From Lampropedia cohaerens (GTDB lineage Bacteria > Pseudomonadota > Gammaproteobacteria > Burkholderiales > Burkholderiaceae_C), in NCBI RefSeq assembly GCF_001005215.1, contig NZ_LBNQ01000032.1, forward strand, positions 1-64,000: a stretch of 64,000 nucleotides of DNA, read 5' to 3'. Below, piece by piece: positions 36,338-46,411 of this stretch. Under the pieces are notes generated by a model, which was given only the letters and a program-made list of their open reading frames with translations, was not told where the DNA came from and ran no database searches. Positions within the stretch are counted from its first letter, which is position 1. Each line of letters opens with the position of its first letter. Made by a program: the position numbers and the translations under genes.

Positions 36338-37678
36338 TCAGCTGTTGTAGGCGCGCTCGCCATGCGAGGTCAGATCCAGACCTTCACGCTCGGCTTCGGC
36401 CGAGACGCGCAGGCCCACGGTGGCCTTGGCGACCATGAAGGCGATGAATGCCACAACACTGGAGAGGATGACGGTGACGATCACGCTCTTGAGCTGGATC
36501 CAGACCTGACCGGCCATGGTCACATCGTCCACGCCCACACCTCCGAGCGAGGGGAACACGAATACGCCGGTCAGCAGCGCGCCGATGATGCCAGCCACAC
36601 CGTGGATGCCAAAAACATCGAACGAATCATCCACGTTCAGCATGCGCTTGAGACCACTGACGCCCCAGACGCACACGGCACCGGAGAGCGCACCGATCAG
36701 GATGGCTCCGACTGGGCCGACGAAGCCGGCAGCAGGCGTGACACCCACCAAACCTGCCACGGCGCCGGAGGCACCGCCCAGCAGCGAAGGCTTGCCCTTG
36801 GCCAGTGATTCCACGATCAGCCACGCCAGCACACCGGCGGAAGTCGCCACGATGGTGTTGATGAAGGCCAGGCCAGCCACGCCATTGGCAGCCCCAGCAG
36901 AACCGGCGTTGAAGCCGAACCAGCCGACCCACAGCAGGCAGGCGCCAATCATCGTGAAGGCCAGGTTGTGCGGTGCCAGCGCTTCCTTGCCGTAACCGGC
37001 GCGCTTGCCCAGCACGTACGCGCCCACCAGACCGGCCACCCCGGCATTGATGTGGATCACGGTGCCGCCGGCAAAGTCCAGCGCACCATCCTCCGCAAGG
37101 AGGCCGCCGCCCCAGACCATGTGCGCCATCGGCAGGTAACTGAAGGTGAACCAGATGATGGAGAAGACCATCACGGCACCGAACTTGACGCGCTCGGCCA
37201 GCGATCCGACCACCAGTGCCACTGTAATGGCGGCAAAGGCTGCCTGGAAGGACACAAAGACAAATTCCGGAATGGTGGACAGCGCCGACGAGATGGTGTC
37301 GGGCGTGATGCCCTTGAGGAACACGTAGTCGAACGAGCCGTAGACTTTACCTTCACCGCCGAAAGCCAGCGAGAAACCGTATACCGCCCACAGCAAGGTG
37401 ATCAGCGAGAACACCGCCAGCACCTGCAGCAGCACGGAAACCATGTTCTTCGAACGTGCCAGACCGCCGTAAAACAGCGCCAGGCCAGGGATGCTCATCA
37501 GGATCACCAGCACCGTCGAGGTGAGCATCCAGGCGGTATCGCCCGTATCGATGGCCGGTTCCGCCTCGGCTACCGCGGAGACGATTTCGGCAACAACCGG
37601 TGCAGCTTCCTGCGCCAGTGCCAGAGGAGTTGCTGCCAGGGCGCCCAGCCCCAGCGCAGTCGCAAGTCGTTTGTTCAT
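36338..37678 (-). CDS. amtB: Ammonium transporter AmtB
   Basis: 446 residues from the ATG at 37678 behind GAAGGATT. A signal peptide (MNKRLATALGLGALAATPLA) precedes eleven membrane helices. Conserved pore parts are DTAWMLTSTVLVILMSIPGLALFYGGL, FAGGTVIHINAGVAGLVGAY with the first pore histidine, and VFGIHGVAGIIGALLTGVF with the second. It takes up ammonium when nitrogen is scarce and is blocked by GlnK, encoded 58 bases upstream. Confidence 0.96.
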   Translation of the reverse strand: MNKRLATALGLGALAATPLALAQEAAPVVAEIVSAVAEAEPAIDTGDTAWMLTSTVLVILMSIPGLALFYGGLARSKNMVSVLLQVLAVFSLITLLWAVYGFSLAFGGEGKVYGSFDYVFLKGITPDTISSALSTIPEFVFVSFQAAFAAITVALVVGSLAERVKFGAVMVFSIIWFTFSYLPMAHMVWGGGLLAEDGALDFAGGTVIHINAGVAGLVGAYVLGKRAGYGKEALAPHNLAFTMIGACLLWVGWFGFNAGSAGAANGVAGLAFINTIVATSAGVLAWLIVESLAKGKPSLLGGASGAVAGLVGVTPAAGFVGPVGAILIGALSGAVCVWGVSGLKRMLNVDDSFDVFGIHGVAGIIGALLTGVFVFPSLGGVGVDDVTMAGQVWIQLKSVIVTVILSSVVAFIAFMVAKATVGLRVSAEAEREGLDLTSHGERAYNS

Positions 37679-37736
37679 GAGCGCTAATCCTTCACGTGTC
37701 AAGACATTGGGAATACGTTGGAAATCTGCCGAGGCC

Positions 37737-38123
<387 letters not shown>

Positions 38124-38219
38124 CTAGAAAAAGGTGGATAAAAGGGCCTCGCGCCGGTAACCGGACCTGCTTGCCAGCAGAGCGCAGAGAGGAATTGAGC
38201 GCAAGGCGCAAACCATGAA

Positions 38220-38235
38220 TGCACGGAACGTGCCA
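38220..38235 (-). promoter_or_regulatory. Sigma-54 promoter of glnK-amtB
   Basis: On the minus strand TGGCAC, 5 bases, GTGCA differs at one position from the sigma-54 consensus TGGCAC-N5-TTGCA, with GG and GC at the required spacing. It lies about 145 bases before the glnK start. This fits control by NtrC under nitrogen limitation. Confidence 0.7.
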
Positions 38236-38309
38236 ACATGCCGTCACAGTTGCCGCACATTGCCACAGAAGTTAGCTGCCGCTGCCTGCCTGCTGGCAGC
38301 GAGCCGAGC

Positions 38310-38324
38310 GCACCTTTTTGGCGT
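38310..38324. promoter_or_regulatory. Possible NtrC enhancer site upstream of glnK
   Basis: GCACC, TTTTT, GGCGT matches the left NtrC half-site and spacing (GCACC-N5-GGTGC) with two mismatches in the right half. It lies about 75-90 bases upstream of the sigma-54 element. The remaining 38082-38482 gap holds two small palindromes (GTATGC/GCATAC at 38323-38341 and TGGGGCT/AGCCCCA at 38441-38457) and no gene. Confidence 0.35.
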
Positions 38325-38482
38325 ATGCGCCTAATGCATACAACCTGTAAGGCTCTCCGCGCAGGCGTGCAACCGCCTGATTGCCGCCCATCCATAACGA
38401 TGCACCGAATTAGAACGGGAGATCAGGCAATGCACTTAATTGGGGCTTACAGCCCCACTCTGCACCAATAGAGTGAAACACC

Positions 38483-40063
38483 ATGGCGCTGGCCTTACTC
38501 CACAGCCGTACTCTGCTCGGGCTCGATGCCCCCGCAGTCACCGTCGAAGTGCATCTGGCCAACGGCCTGCCCAGCTTCACGCTGGTGGGACTGGCCGACG
38601 TGGAAGTGCGCGAAGCGCGCGAGCGTGTGCGCTCAGCCATTCTCAACAGCGGGCTGGAGTTTCCCACCAACAAGCGCATCACTGTCAACCTCGCACCGGC
38701 AGACCTGCCGAAAGACTCCGGCCGTTTTGACCTACCGATTGCCCTGGGCATCCTCGCTGCCAGCGGCCAGATCGATGTGCAGGCGCTACAAGGCTACGCA
38801 TTCGCCGGGGAGCTTTCGCTCTCCGGCGCGCTGCGGCCCGTTCGCGGCGCCCTGCCCATGGTGCTGGCCGACCACCGCACGGCAACGCACGAGCGGGCGC
38901 CTGCGGCGAACGCCGAACAGGCGCCCCCGCACTGGATCCTGCCGCGCGAGAGCGCCAGCGAGGCCGCATTGGTGCCAGGCGGCGTGGTGCTGGCAGCGGA
39001 CCATCTGCTGGAGGTCGTGGCCCACCTGCGGGCCGTACAGGACAGCGAGGCGCACCAGGTGCAGCTGTGTGCAGCAGCACCGCCGGCTGAGTCCATGGCC
39101 GCACCGCACTATCCCGACATGGCCGACGTCAAGGGCCAGCTGACGGCCCGCCGCGCACTGGAAGTAGCGGCAGCCGGCGGCCACCACCTGCTGATGGTAG
39201 GCCCGCCCGGTGCGGGCAAATCCATGCTGGCGCAGCGCCTTGTCGGCCTACTGCCCCCACTGCCCGAGGATGAAGCGCTGCAGGCGGCAGCGCTTGCCAG
39301 CGTGGCGGGCACTCTGGAGCACGGTCAGTGGCGCAGGCGACCGCTGCGCAGCCCCCACCATACGGCCAGTGCCGTGGCCCTGGTCGGTGGCGGCTCACCG
39401 CCGCGACCGGGTGAGATTTCCCTGGCGCATCACGGCGTGCTGTTCCTGGATGAGTTGCCCGAGTTTCCCAAGCCGGCGCTAGAGGCACTGCGCGAGCCGC
39501 TGGAAACCGGCACCATCCACATCGCCCGCGCTGCACACCACGCGCAGTTTCCCGCCCGTTTTCAACTTGTTGCCGCTATGAACCCCTGCCCATGCGGCTA
39601 CAGGGGCAGTGCCACGCGCAGCTGCCGCTGCACGCCCGATCAGGTAGCCCGCTACCAAGGCCGCCTCAGCGGCCCGCTGCTCGACCGCATCGACCTGCAC
39701 ATCGAAGTCCAGGCACTGCCGGTCACGCAGTTGCTGCACGCCCGCGGCGGCGAAGCCAGCGCGCCGATCCGCCACCGGGTGGTACAGGCTCGCCAGCGGG
39801 CGCATCGGCGCCAGCAGTGCGACAACTACGCACTCACCGGCTCGGCGCTGGCCATGCACGCACCACTGGATGCTGCAGCCCACCAGCTCCTGCAGGCAGC
39901 TGCGGACAAGATGGGATGGTCCGCCCGTGCCACGCACCGGGTTCTGCGTGTGGCGCGCACCATCGCCGATCTGGATGCCGACCACCCCGACGATGCGCCG
40001 CTGACCGCCACGCACCTGGCCGAAGCCATCCAGTACCGGCGTGCACTGCTGGGCGCCGACTAG
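38483..40063 (+). CDS. comM: ComM/YifB-family AAA+ ATPase (Mg-chelatase-like)
   Basis: 526 residues. The amino-terminal Lon-like domain (about 1-170, with GLPSFTLVGLADVEVREARERVRSA and DLPKDSGRFDLPIALGIL) is followed by an AAA+ core with Walker A GPPGAGKSM and Walker B HHGVLFLDELPEF, and a carboxy-terminal chelatase-like lid. Cysteines in MNPCPCGYRG and SCRCTPDQV are typical. ComM is a hexameric helicase that extends branch migration during natural transformation. Length is normal. Confidence 0.95.
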   Translation: MALALLHSRTLLGLDAPAVTVEVHLANGLPSFTLVGLADVEVREARERVRSAILNSGLEFPTNKRITVNLAPADLPKDSGRFDLPIALGILAASGQIDVQALQGYAFAGELSLSGALRPVRGALPMVLADHRTATHERAPAANAEQAPPHWILPRESASEAALVPGGVVLAADHLLEVVAHLRAVQDSEAHQVQLCAAAPPAESMAAPHYPDMADVKGQLTARRALEVAAAGGHHLLMVGPPGAGKSMLAQRLVGLLPPLPEDEALQAAALASVAGTLEHGQWRRRPLRSPHHTASAVALVGGGSPPRPGEISLAHHGVLFLDELPEFPKPALEALREPLETGTIHIARAAHHAQFPARFQLVAAMNPCPCGYRGSATRSCRCTPDQVARYQGRLSGPLLDRIDLHIEVQALPVTQLLHARGGEASAPIRHRVVQARQRAHRRQQCDNYALTGSALAMHAPLDAAAHQLLQAAADKMGWSARATHRVLRVARTIADLDADHPDDAPLTATHLAEAIQYRRALLGAD

Positions 40064-40201
40064 GGCCGATAAGGCAGAGGCGCGCAGGCTACAGCTGGTC
40101 ACCCTGCTTGCCCATGCGCGCGGCAGGGTGCCTACCACAATGGCAGTCCAGTCAGGGTTTACCCTTAGAATCGAGGTTGCTGACCCTGTCCCCGAACCGC
40201 C

Positions 40202-40933
40202 ATGCACACCCTGCCTCCTGCTGCCAGTGCACACCCCGACGGCGCCCGTCGCGGCGATGCGCTGCGCCCGCGCCGCGCCAAGCCCCTGCATGTTCCCATC
40301 CGGGTGCTGCATGCCATGCACAGGCCGCAGATTCTCACGCACTTGCTGGCGCTGTCCGCCCATGACCGCTACCTGCGCTTTGGCTATCCGGCATCAGACA
40401 GCCAGATCGAGCGCTATGTCGAAACGCTGAACTTCGCGCGCGACGAGATCTACGGTGTCGTCAATCGCAAGCTGGTGCTGATCGCCATGGCCCACCTGGC
40501 CTTCGATGCGCCTCAGCCCGGTCGCCTGCAAGCGGCGGAGTTCGGCGTTTCCGTGCTGGGCGCCTACCGTGGCCGCGGGCTGGGCGCCCAGCTGTACGAG
40601 CGGGCAGTGGTGCATGCGCGCAACAAGGGTGTGCAGACGCTGTACATCCACGCCTTGAGTGAGAACGCGCCGATGCTGCGCATCGCGCGCAATGCCGGCG
40701 CCACCGTGCATCGTGAAGGCAGCGAGTCCGAAGCCTACCTGAAACTGCCCCCGCCCGACCTCAGCTCGCATCTGAGCGAGGCCTGGGAGGACCAGATTGC
40801 GGAGCTGGACTACCACCTCAAGCTACAGGCCTTCCAGGTGCAGACCTATCTGGATACCCTGCGGCTGTGGAGCGGTGTGGCCGCGGGCCAGTCGAAGCGC
40901 TCTGCCGACCTTGCCACGACCGACCGGCGCTGA
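40202..40933 (+). CDS. GNAT-family N-acetyltransferase
   Basis: 243 residues. The acetyl-CoA binding motif is YRGRGLGAQLYERAVVHARNKG at about 120-140, preceded by the beta-strand EFGVSVLGA. The amino-terminal 30 residues are low in complexity and may be unneeded, with a later start possible. A helical carboxy-terminal extension of about 50 residues (EDQIAELDYHLKLQAFQVQTYL) is unlike short GNATs. Substrate unknown. It converges with xdhB. Confidence 0.8.
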   Translation: MHTLPPAASAHPDGARRGDALRPRRAKPLHVPIRVLHAMHRPQILTHLLALSAHDRYLRFGYPASDSQIERYVETLNFARDEIYGVVNRKLVLIAMAHLAFDAPQPGRLQAAEFGVSVLGAYRGRGLGAQLYERAVVHARNKGVQTLYIHALSENAPMLRIARNAGATVHREGSESEAYLKLPPPDLSSHLSEAWEDQIAELDYHLKLQAFQVQTYLDTLRLWSGVAAGQSKRSADLATTDRR

Positions 40934-40962
40934 AGTCCGCAGCCAGCCCTGCCTCTCCCCTT

Positions 40963-43311
40963 TCACCCATCCTTTTGTGCGGCCGTGCGCACGGCATCGA
41001 GCGCATCCAGAATGGCCTCCGGTGTTGCTGGCGCGCGCAATGGCGGCTGGATGCGATGGCCCCCGACGCTGGAGATCGCATCGCGCAGCGCCAACAGCAC
41101 CGAGAACGGCAGCAGTAGCGGCGGCTCACCCACCGCCTTGGAACGCAGCACGGTGTCCATCCGGTTGGGCTGATCGAACAGCCGCACGTTGAATACTGGC
41201 GGGCAGTCGTGCACCGCCGGGATCTTGTAGGTCGATGGCGCGTGGGTCATCAGCTTGCCCGTCTCCGGATGCCAGTACAGCTCCTCCGTGGTCAGCCAGC
41301 CCATGCCCTGGATGAAGCCGCCTTCGATCTGGCCGATGTCGATGGCGGGGTTGATGGGATTGCCCACATCGTGCAGCACATCCGCGCGCAGCAGGCGCCA
41401 TTCGCCGGTGAGCGTATCCACCTGCACTTCCGAGACGGCTGCGCCATAGGCGAAGTAGTAGAACGGGTGACCGGTCAGCGTCACGCGGTCCCAGTGCAGG
41501 CCGGGCGTGGCATAAAAGCCGTCGGACCACAGCTGCACGCGTGCCTCGTAGGCCTTGCGCACCAGCGCTTCAAACGCCATGGCCTGCGCATTCAGCCAGA
41601 CCTGGCCCTCGGCGAAACGCACCCGGTCCGCGTCCTCAGGCGTGCCGCCCAGCAACGGCGCTGCCAGTGCCGCCAGCCGCTGCCTGACCTGCAGTGCCGC
41701 ATGCTCGGCCGCCTTGCCGTTGAGGTCACTGCCGGTGGAAGCGGCGGTGGCCGACGTGTTGGCCACCTTGCCGGTATCGGCAGCCGTGGCACGCACACGC
41801 GTGACCGGCAGCCCCAGCACATGGGCCACTACCTGCACCACCTTGGTGTTGAGCCCTTGCCCCATTTCGGTGCCGCCATGGTTCACCAGCACCGAGCCAT
41901 CGGTGTAGACGTGCACCAGTGCGCCAGCCTGGTTGAAGTGCGCCACGTTGAAGGAAATGCCGAATTTCAGCGGCGTCAGCGCCAGACCCCGCTTGAGCAC
42001 GTCGTTGTCGGCGTTGAACGCGGCAACCGCCTGGCGCCGCGCATGGTAGTCGCTTTGTTCGACGAGCTGCGCCACGAGCTCATGGAGGATGTTGTCCTCC
42101 ACCTTCTGCCCATAGGGCGTGATGTTGCGCTCGCCGATGCCATAGAAGTTGCGCTGGCGCACCAGCAGCGGATCCAGGTCCAGCTCGCGTGCGATGCTGT
42201 CAAGCGCGTACTCCATCATCAGCGCACCTTGCGGGCCGCCAAAGCCGCGAAACGCGGTGTTGGACTGCGTGTTGGTCTTGCAGCCCAGCGCCGCGATGTC
42301 GGCATGCTCCAGGTAGTACGCATTGTCGAAATGGCACAGCGCGCGCGTGATGACCGGTGCCGTCAGATCCGCCGAGTAGCCCCCGCGCGCGGCCATCTCC
42401 ACCTTGGCGGCGAGGATGCGACCCTCATCGTCGTAGCCGATGGCGTAATCGTAGAGAAAGTCGTGGCGCTTGCCTGTGGCCAGCATGTCGTCGTCGCGGT
42501 CCAGCCGCAGCTTCACCGGCCGTCCCAGCTTGCGCGCAGCCACTGCCGCTATGCAGGCAAACTGCGCCGACTGCGACTCCTTGCCCCCGAAGCCGCCGCC
42601 CATGCGGCGCATCTCCACCTGCACGCTGTGGCTGGGCACTTCCAGCACGTGGGCAATCAGGTGCTGCATTTCGCTGGGATGCTGGGTCGAGCACAGCACG
42701 TGCATGGTGCCGTCTTCCTTCGGGATCGCGTAGCTGATCTGACCCTCCAGATAGAACTGCTCCTGCCCGCCGCACTGCCACTGCCCGCGCAACACCCGGG
42801 GCGCAGTCGCCAGCGCTGCATCCGGCTCGCCGCGCACCAGATGCAGTGGTTCGACCACATAAGACTGTGCCTCGCGCGCCTGCGCGATGGTCAGCACTGC
42901 GGGCAATGGAGCATAGTCCACCTGCACCTTGGCTGCGGCACGCCGCGCCAGTTCATGGCTGCTGGCCAGCACCGCAAGAATGGGCTGCCCCACATACTGC
43001 ACCAGGGCGTCGGCCAGCAGCGGCTCGTCATGCACAATCGGGCCGATCATCGCGTCGCCCGGTACATCTTCCGCACGCACCACCGCCACCACGCCCGGCA
43101 TGGCCATGGCCGCCTCTGTCGAGATGGCAACGATGCGCGCATGGGCCTGTTTGCTCAACACCAGCGCCGCGTGCAGCGTGCCCGAAAGTTCTGGCGCATC
43201 GTCGATGTAGACGGCCTGGCCACTGACATGCAGATGGGCTGACTCGTGCGGCACCGACGCGCTGTAGAGCGCCTGGGTTGATGCGGTACTGAATGGTGTG
43301 GGCGCCTTCAT
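40963..43311 (-). CDS. xdhB: Xanthine dehydrogenase molybdopterin-binding subunit XdhB
   Basis: 782 residues. XdhB holds the molybdenum cofactor and oxidises hypoxanthine to xanthine and then urate. Signs include GQAVYIDDAPELSGTLHAALV at the start, GGGFGGKESQSA near the cofactor, FRGFGGPQGALMMEYALD, and the catalytic glutamate in AVGEPPLLLP at the end. The ATG overlaps the xdhA stop (43308-43311). The usual third gene, xdhC, needed to load sulfurated cofactor, is not next in line; a GNAT gene follows on the opposite strand. Confidence 0.96.
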   Translation of the reverse strand: MKAPTPFSTASTQALYSASVPHESAHLHVSGQAVYIDDAPELSGTLHAALVLSKQAHARIVAISTEAAMAMPGVVAVVRAEDVPGDAMIGPIVHDEPLLADALVQYVGQPILAVLASSHELARRAAAKVQVDYAPLPAVLTIAQAREAQSYVVEPLHLVRGEPDAALATAPRVLRGQWQCGGQEQFYLEGQISYAIPKEDGTMHVLCSTQHPSEMQHLIAHVLEVPSHSVQVEMRRMGGGFGGKESQSAQFACIAAVAARKLGRPVKLRLDRDDDMLATGKRHDFLYDYAIGYDDEGRILAAKVEMAARGGYSADLTAPVITRALCHFDNAYYLEHADIAALGCKTNTQSNTAFRGFGGPQGALMMEYALDSIARELDLDPLLVRQRNFYGIGERNITPYGQKVEDNILHELVAQLVEQSDYHARRQAVAAFNADNDVLKRGLALTPLKFGISFNVAHFNQAGALVHVYTDGSVLVNHGGTEMGQGLNTKVVQVVAHVLGLPVTRVRATAADTGKVANTSATAASTGSDLNGKAAEHAALQVRQRLAALAAPLLGGTPEDADRVRFAEGQVWLNAQAMAFEALVRKAYEARVQLWSDGFYATPGLHWDRVTLTGHPFYYFAYGAAVSEVQVDTLTGEWRLLRADVLHDVGNPINPAIDIGQIEGGFIQGMGWLTTEELYWHPETGKLMTHAPSTYKIPAVHDCPPVFNVRLFDQPNRMDTVLRSKAVGEPPLLLPFSVLLALRDAISSVGGHRIQPPLRAPATPEAILDALDAVRTAAQKDG

Positions 43312-44906
43312 GACCGTACCTCCATGCCCAGCGCGGGCTGGAGCGCCTCGAACAAGGCCAGCTGCGGGTAAGCGCGCGTGGCCTCTGGCGACAGCGGCGC
43401 GTCATGGCGCGTCTCCAGCCAGCAGCGCTGCAGCAGGTTGGCCGCGACGCGCTCGCGGTAGCTGCGCGCGGCGCGCATATCCGAAAGCGGTGAGAAATCC
43501 TGCCGCAGCGCCTGCTGCGCCGCCAGCACGCTGGATGGCGCCCAGGGCCTGCCCGTCAGGGCGGCCTCCGCGCCCGCCGCGCGCCGGGAGGTCGCGGCCA
43601 TGCCGCCGAAGGCAATGCGCGCGGCCGCAACCGTCGGAGCCGCACCCGGTTGCGCAGGCGCCTCCAGCCAGAGCGCGAAGGCAGCGCAGACCGCCGAGAT
43701 GTCGCTGTCGAACCGCTTGGAGACCTTGTAGGTGCGCAGCACGAACTGGCCAGCGCCTGCCGGGCGTGGCGGCACCTGCACGGCCAGCACGAACTCGTCG
43801 CGGGCAAGGTCCTTTTTCATGTAGTCGAGGTAGAAACCCTCCAGCGGCAAGGCGCGCGTGCCGCGCTGGCTGGCCAGCAGCACCTGCGCGCCCAGAGCAA
43901 TCAGCGGCGGCGCAGAATCACCGATCGGCGAGCCGTTGGCGATGTTGCCGCCCAGCGTGCCGGCATTGCGCACGGGCGTCGAGGCAAAGCGCTCCCACAG
44001 CTCGGTCAGCTCCGGATAGTGCTGGACCAGCGCGGCGTAGGCGTCGCTGAGGGCCACACCGGCGCCAATCCACAGGCTGCCGTCTTCCGCCGTCTCGCAG
44101 CGGCGCAACTCCTGCACCGCCGGCGTGTAGATGAGATCACCCACGTCGCGAAACTGCTTGTTGATCCACAGGCCCACGTCCGTGCAGCCGGCCAGCAGTG
44201 TCGCCGCAGGCTTGGCAGCACGCAAAGCGGCCAGCTCCCGGGCCGAGCGCGGTGCATGGAAATGCACGCCGCCAGCTACATAGTCCAGCGACTCGGTGCG
44301 CTGCAGCGCCAGCAGCTGCTGACGCACGGCCTCGCGATCGAGCAGGACTTTTGGCCCCTCGCACATCGCCAGCCCGGCGTCAATAATGGGCCGGTAGCCG
44401 GTGCAGCGGCACAGGTTACCGGTCAGCGCGCTGGCGACCTGCCCCTGATCGGGCCGCTGCCCCGAGGCTGCACAGCTCTCGTACAGCTGCCATAGCGACA
44501 TCACGAAACCCGGCGTGCAGAAGCCACACTGCGAACCGTGGTGCTCCACCATGGCCTGCTGCACCGGATGCAGCCGGATGGTCTGGCGCGCAGGCGGTGC
44601 GTCCTGCCCCTGCGCGTGCTCGCCAGCCAGCTGCTGGAGATACTCGACCGTAAACACGGCCTTGCCATCCAGCGCCGGCAACAGCTGGATGCAGGCGTTG
44701 ATGGTGCGCAGCTGCAGTGTCTGCGCAGGCTCCACCAAACTGCCCACCACCACGGTGCAGGCACCGCAGTCGCCCTCGCCACAGCCTTCCTTGCTGCCCT
44801 TGAGCCCTTGCTGCTGACGCAGCCATGCCAGCAGCATGGTGGTTGGGGCCACGCCTTCGACGCAAAGATGCTGGCCGTTGAGTAACAGTCGGATCGAATC
44901 GGTCAT
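43308..44906 (-). CDS. xdhA: Xanthine dehydrogenase iron-sulfur/FAD subunit XdhA
   Basis: 532 residues. Two 2Fe-2S domains come first (cysteines in GCGEGDCGACTVVVG and then SQCGFCTPGF and GNLCRCTGYRPI), then the FAD domain with LLAGCTDVGLWINK and TPVRNAGTLGGNIANGSPIGDSAP, and the CO-dehydrogenase-type carboxy terminus. It passes electrons from the molybdenum site in XdhB to NAD. A GC-rich perfect hairpin lies 17 bases before the start. Confidence 0.96.
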   Translation of the reverse strand: MTDSIRLLLNGQHLCVEGVAPTTMLLAWLRQQQGLKGSKEGCGEGDCGACTVVVGSLVEPAQTLQLRTINACIQLLPALDGKAVFTVEYLQQLAGEHAQGQDAPPARQTIRLHPVQQAMVEHHGSQCGFCTPGFVMSLWQLYESCAASGQRPDQGQVASALTGNLCRCTGYRPIIDAGLAMCEGPKVLLDREAVRQQLLALQRTESLDYVAGGVHFHAPRSARELAALRAAKPAATLLAGCTDVGLWINKQFRDVGDLIYTPAVQELRRCETAEDGSLWIGAGVALSDAYAALVQHYPELTELWERFASTPVRNAGTLGGNIANGSPIGDSAPPLIALGAQVLLASQRGTRALPLEGFYLDYMKKDLARDEFVLAVQVPPRPAGAGQFVLRTYKVSKRFDSDISAVCAAFALWLEAPAQPGAAPTVAAARIAFGGMAATSRRAAGAEAALTGRPWAPSSVLAAQQALRQDFSPLSDMRAARSYRERVAANLLQRCWLETRHDAPLSPEATRAYPQLALFEALQPALGMEVRS

Positions 44907-44922
44907 GGTGGGGAATCAATGC

Positions 44923-44941
44923 GCGCGGCGTCGCGCCGCGC
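44923..44941. repeat. GC-rich hairpin between xdhA and ispD
   Basis: GCGCGGCG (44923-44930) and CGCCGCGC (44934-44941) pair perfectly around a 3-base loop. On the minus strand it lies in the xdhA leader just before the start codon, where it may limit translation. No uridine run follows. Confidence 0.5.
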
Positions 44942-45061
44942 CAAACGGTACTGCACCGTGGCACTCTACCGGGTTTTACACAAGAACCATGCCAGCTTCG
45001 CACGTGCCAGCCGCCCCCCCACCGCGCCGCGCAGGGCGGCTGGCCTCATTACAATCGCCGC

Positions 45062-45829
45062 ATGACTGCCGCTGCCGAAACTGACCGCCCCGCCACCGCG
45101 CGTGCCTGGGCGCTGGTTCCGGCTGCAGGCCAGGGCAGCCGCGCCGGCACGGGCGTCCAGCCCAAGCAGTACCGCCGCATCGCCGGGCACAGCCTGCTGG
45201 AGCACACCCTGCACGCGCTGGTGCAGGTGCAGGCACTGGCACGTGTGCTGGTCGTTGTTGCCCCTGGTGACCCGCTGCGCGCGGCGCATCTGCCTACCTC
45301 GCTGCCGCAGCGCGTTACCGTGCAGGCCGTCGGCGGCCCCACCCGCGCGCAATCCGTGCGCAATGGCCTGGCGGCCCTGCAAACGCTCGGTGCCCAGGCG
45401 CACGACTGGGTGTTGGTGCACGATGCCGCACGCTGCCTGGTGACCCCTGCGCTGGTGGAGCGGCTGATCGACCGATGCCGCCATGATGCCGTCGGCGGGC
45501 TGCTGGCCCTCCCGCTGGCCGATACCCTCAAACAGCAGCGCGACGCGCAACCCGGCAGCGTGGATGCGGATGCGCGCGTGGCGCAGACCGTTTCGCGCCA
45601 GGGCAAATGGCTGGCTCAGACGCCACAGATGTTCCGGCTCGGCCTGCTATGCGAGGCGCTGGCTGCCGACCTGCAGGACGTGACAGACGAGGCCAGTGCG
45701 GTCGAGCGCCTGGGCTACCACCCGCTGCTGGTGCCATCAAGCGCCCAGAACTTCAAGGTCACGTATCCGGAAGATTTCGCGCTGGCCGAAGCCATCCTGC
45801 GCGCCCGCAGCGAAGTGGCAACTTCCTGA
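45062..45829 (+). CDS. ispD: 2-C-methyl-D-erythritol 4-phosphate cytidylyltransferase IspD
   Basis: 255 residues. IspD joins CTP and methylerythritol phosphate in the MEP isoprenoid pathway. Nucleotide-binding ALVPAAGQGSRAGTGVQPKQY, GPTRAQSVRNGLAAL, DWVLVHDAARCLV and AQTPQMFRLGLL are all present. A few extra residues near 150 (QQRDAQPGSVDADAR) slightly lengthen a loop. ispF follows after 22 bases, forming the common ispDF pair. Confidence 0.95.
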   Translation: MTAAAETDRPATARAWALVPAAGQGSRAGTGVQPKQYRRIAGHSLLEHTLHALVQVQALARVLVVVAPGDPLRAAHLPTSLPQRVTVQAVGGPTRAQSVRNGLAALQTLGAQAHDWVLVHDAARCLVTPALVERLIDRCRHDAVGGLLALPLADTLKQQRDAQPGSVDADARVAQTVSRQGKWLAQTPQMFRLGLLCEALAADLQDVTDEASAVERLGYHPLLVPSSAQNFKVTYPEDFALAEAILRARSEVATS

Positions 45830-45851
45830 ACTCGCTTCTTAGCCCCTCCTT

Positions 45852-46385
45852 ATGGACACCCCTGCATCCGCTTCATCTCCGCCCCTCTGGCCCGCGCTGC
45901 GCATCGGCGAGGGCTGGGACACACACGCCCTCGTGGCAGGCCGCCCGCTGATTCTGGGTGGCGTTACCATCGCCCACGACAAGGGCTTGCTCGGCCACTC
46001 CGATGCCGATGTGCTGCTGCACGCCATCACCGATGCGCTGCTGGGCGCAGCCGGTCTGGGCGACATCGGCCGCCACTTTCCGGATACCGACGACGCCTTC
46101 AAGGGGGCCGACTCCACCGTGTTGCTGCAACAGGCCTGGCAACGTGTGCGCGCCGAAGGCTGGTGCATTGCCAATCTTGACTCGACCATCATTGCGCAAG
46201 CGCCCAAGCTGGCGCCGTACATGCCCGCCATCCGCCGTCACATCGCCACGGCATTGGAACTGGCAGAGTCGCAGGTCAACGTCAAGGCCAAGACGGCCGA
46301 ACGCCTGGGCCCGGTGGGCCGAGGGGAGTCCATGCAGGCCCGCGCGGTCGTCCTGCTTGTGGCCGCACCGACCGAAAAGAACTGA
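45852..46385 (+). CDS. ispF: 2-C-methyl-D-erythritol 2,4-cyclodiphosphate synthase IspF
   Basis: 177 residues, with about 15 extra at the amino terminus compared with E. coli. Zinc ligands are in GEGWDTHAL (Asp, His) and [19 protein letters not shown] (His); the CMP-binding [18 protein letters not shown] is at the end. It releases CMP and closes the cyclic diphosphate. It is cotranscribed with ispD. Confidence 0.96.
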   Translation: MDTPASASSPPLWPALRIGEGWDTHALVAGRPLILGGVTIAHDKGLLGHSDADVLLHAITDALLGAAGLGDIGRHFPDTDDAFKGADSTVLLQQAWQRVRAEGWCIANLDSTIIAQAPKLAPYMPAIRRHIATALELAESQVNVKAKTAERLGPVGRGESMQARAVVLLVAAPTEKN

Positions 46386-46411
46386 ACTGCTCTCGCTCTG
46401 ACCTTCTCACC

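Noticed and set aside
40281-44885. Long plus-strand open frames opposite xdhA-xdhB
   Set aside because: They are antisense shadows of GC-rich genes whose proteins are unmistakable.
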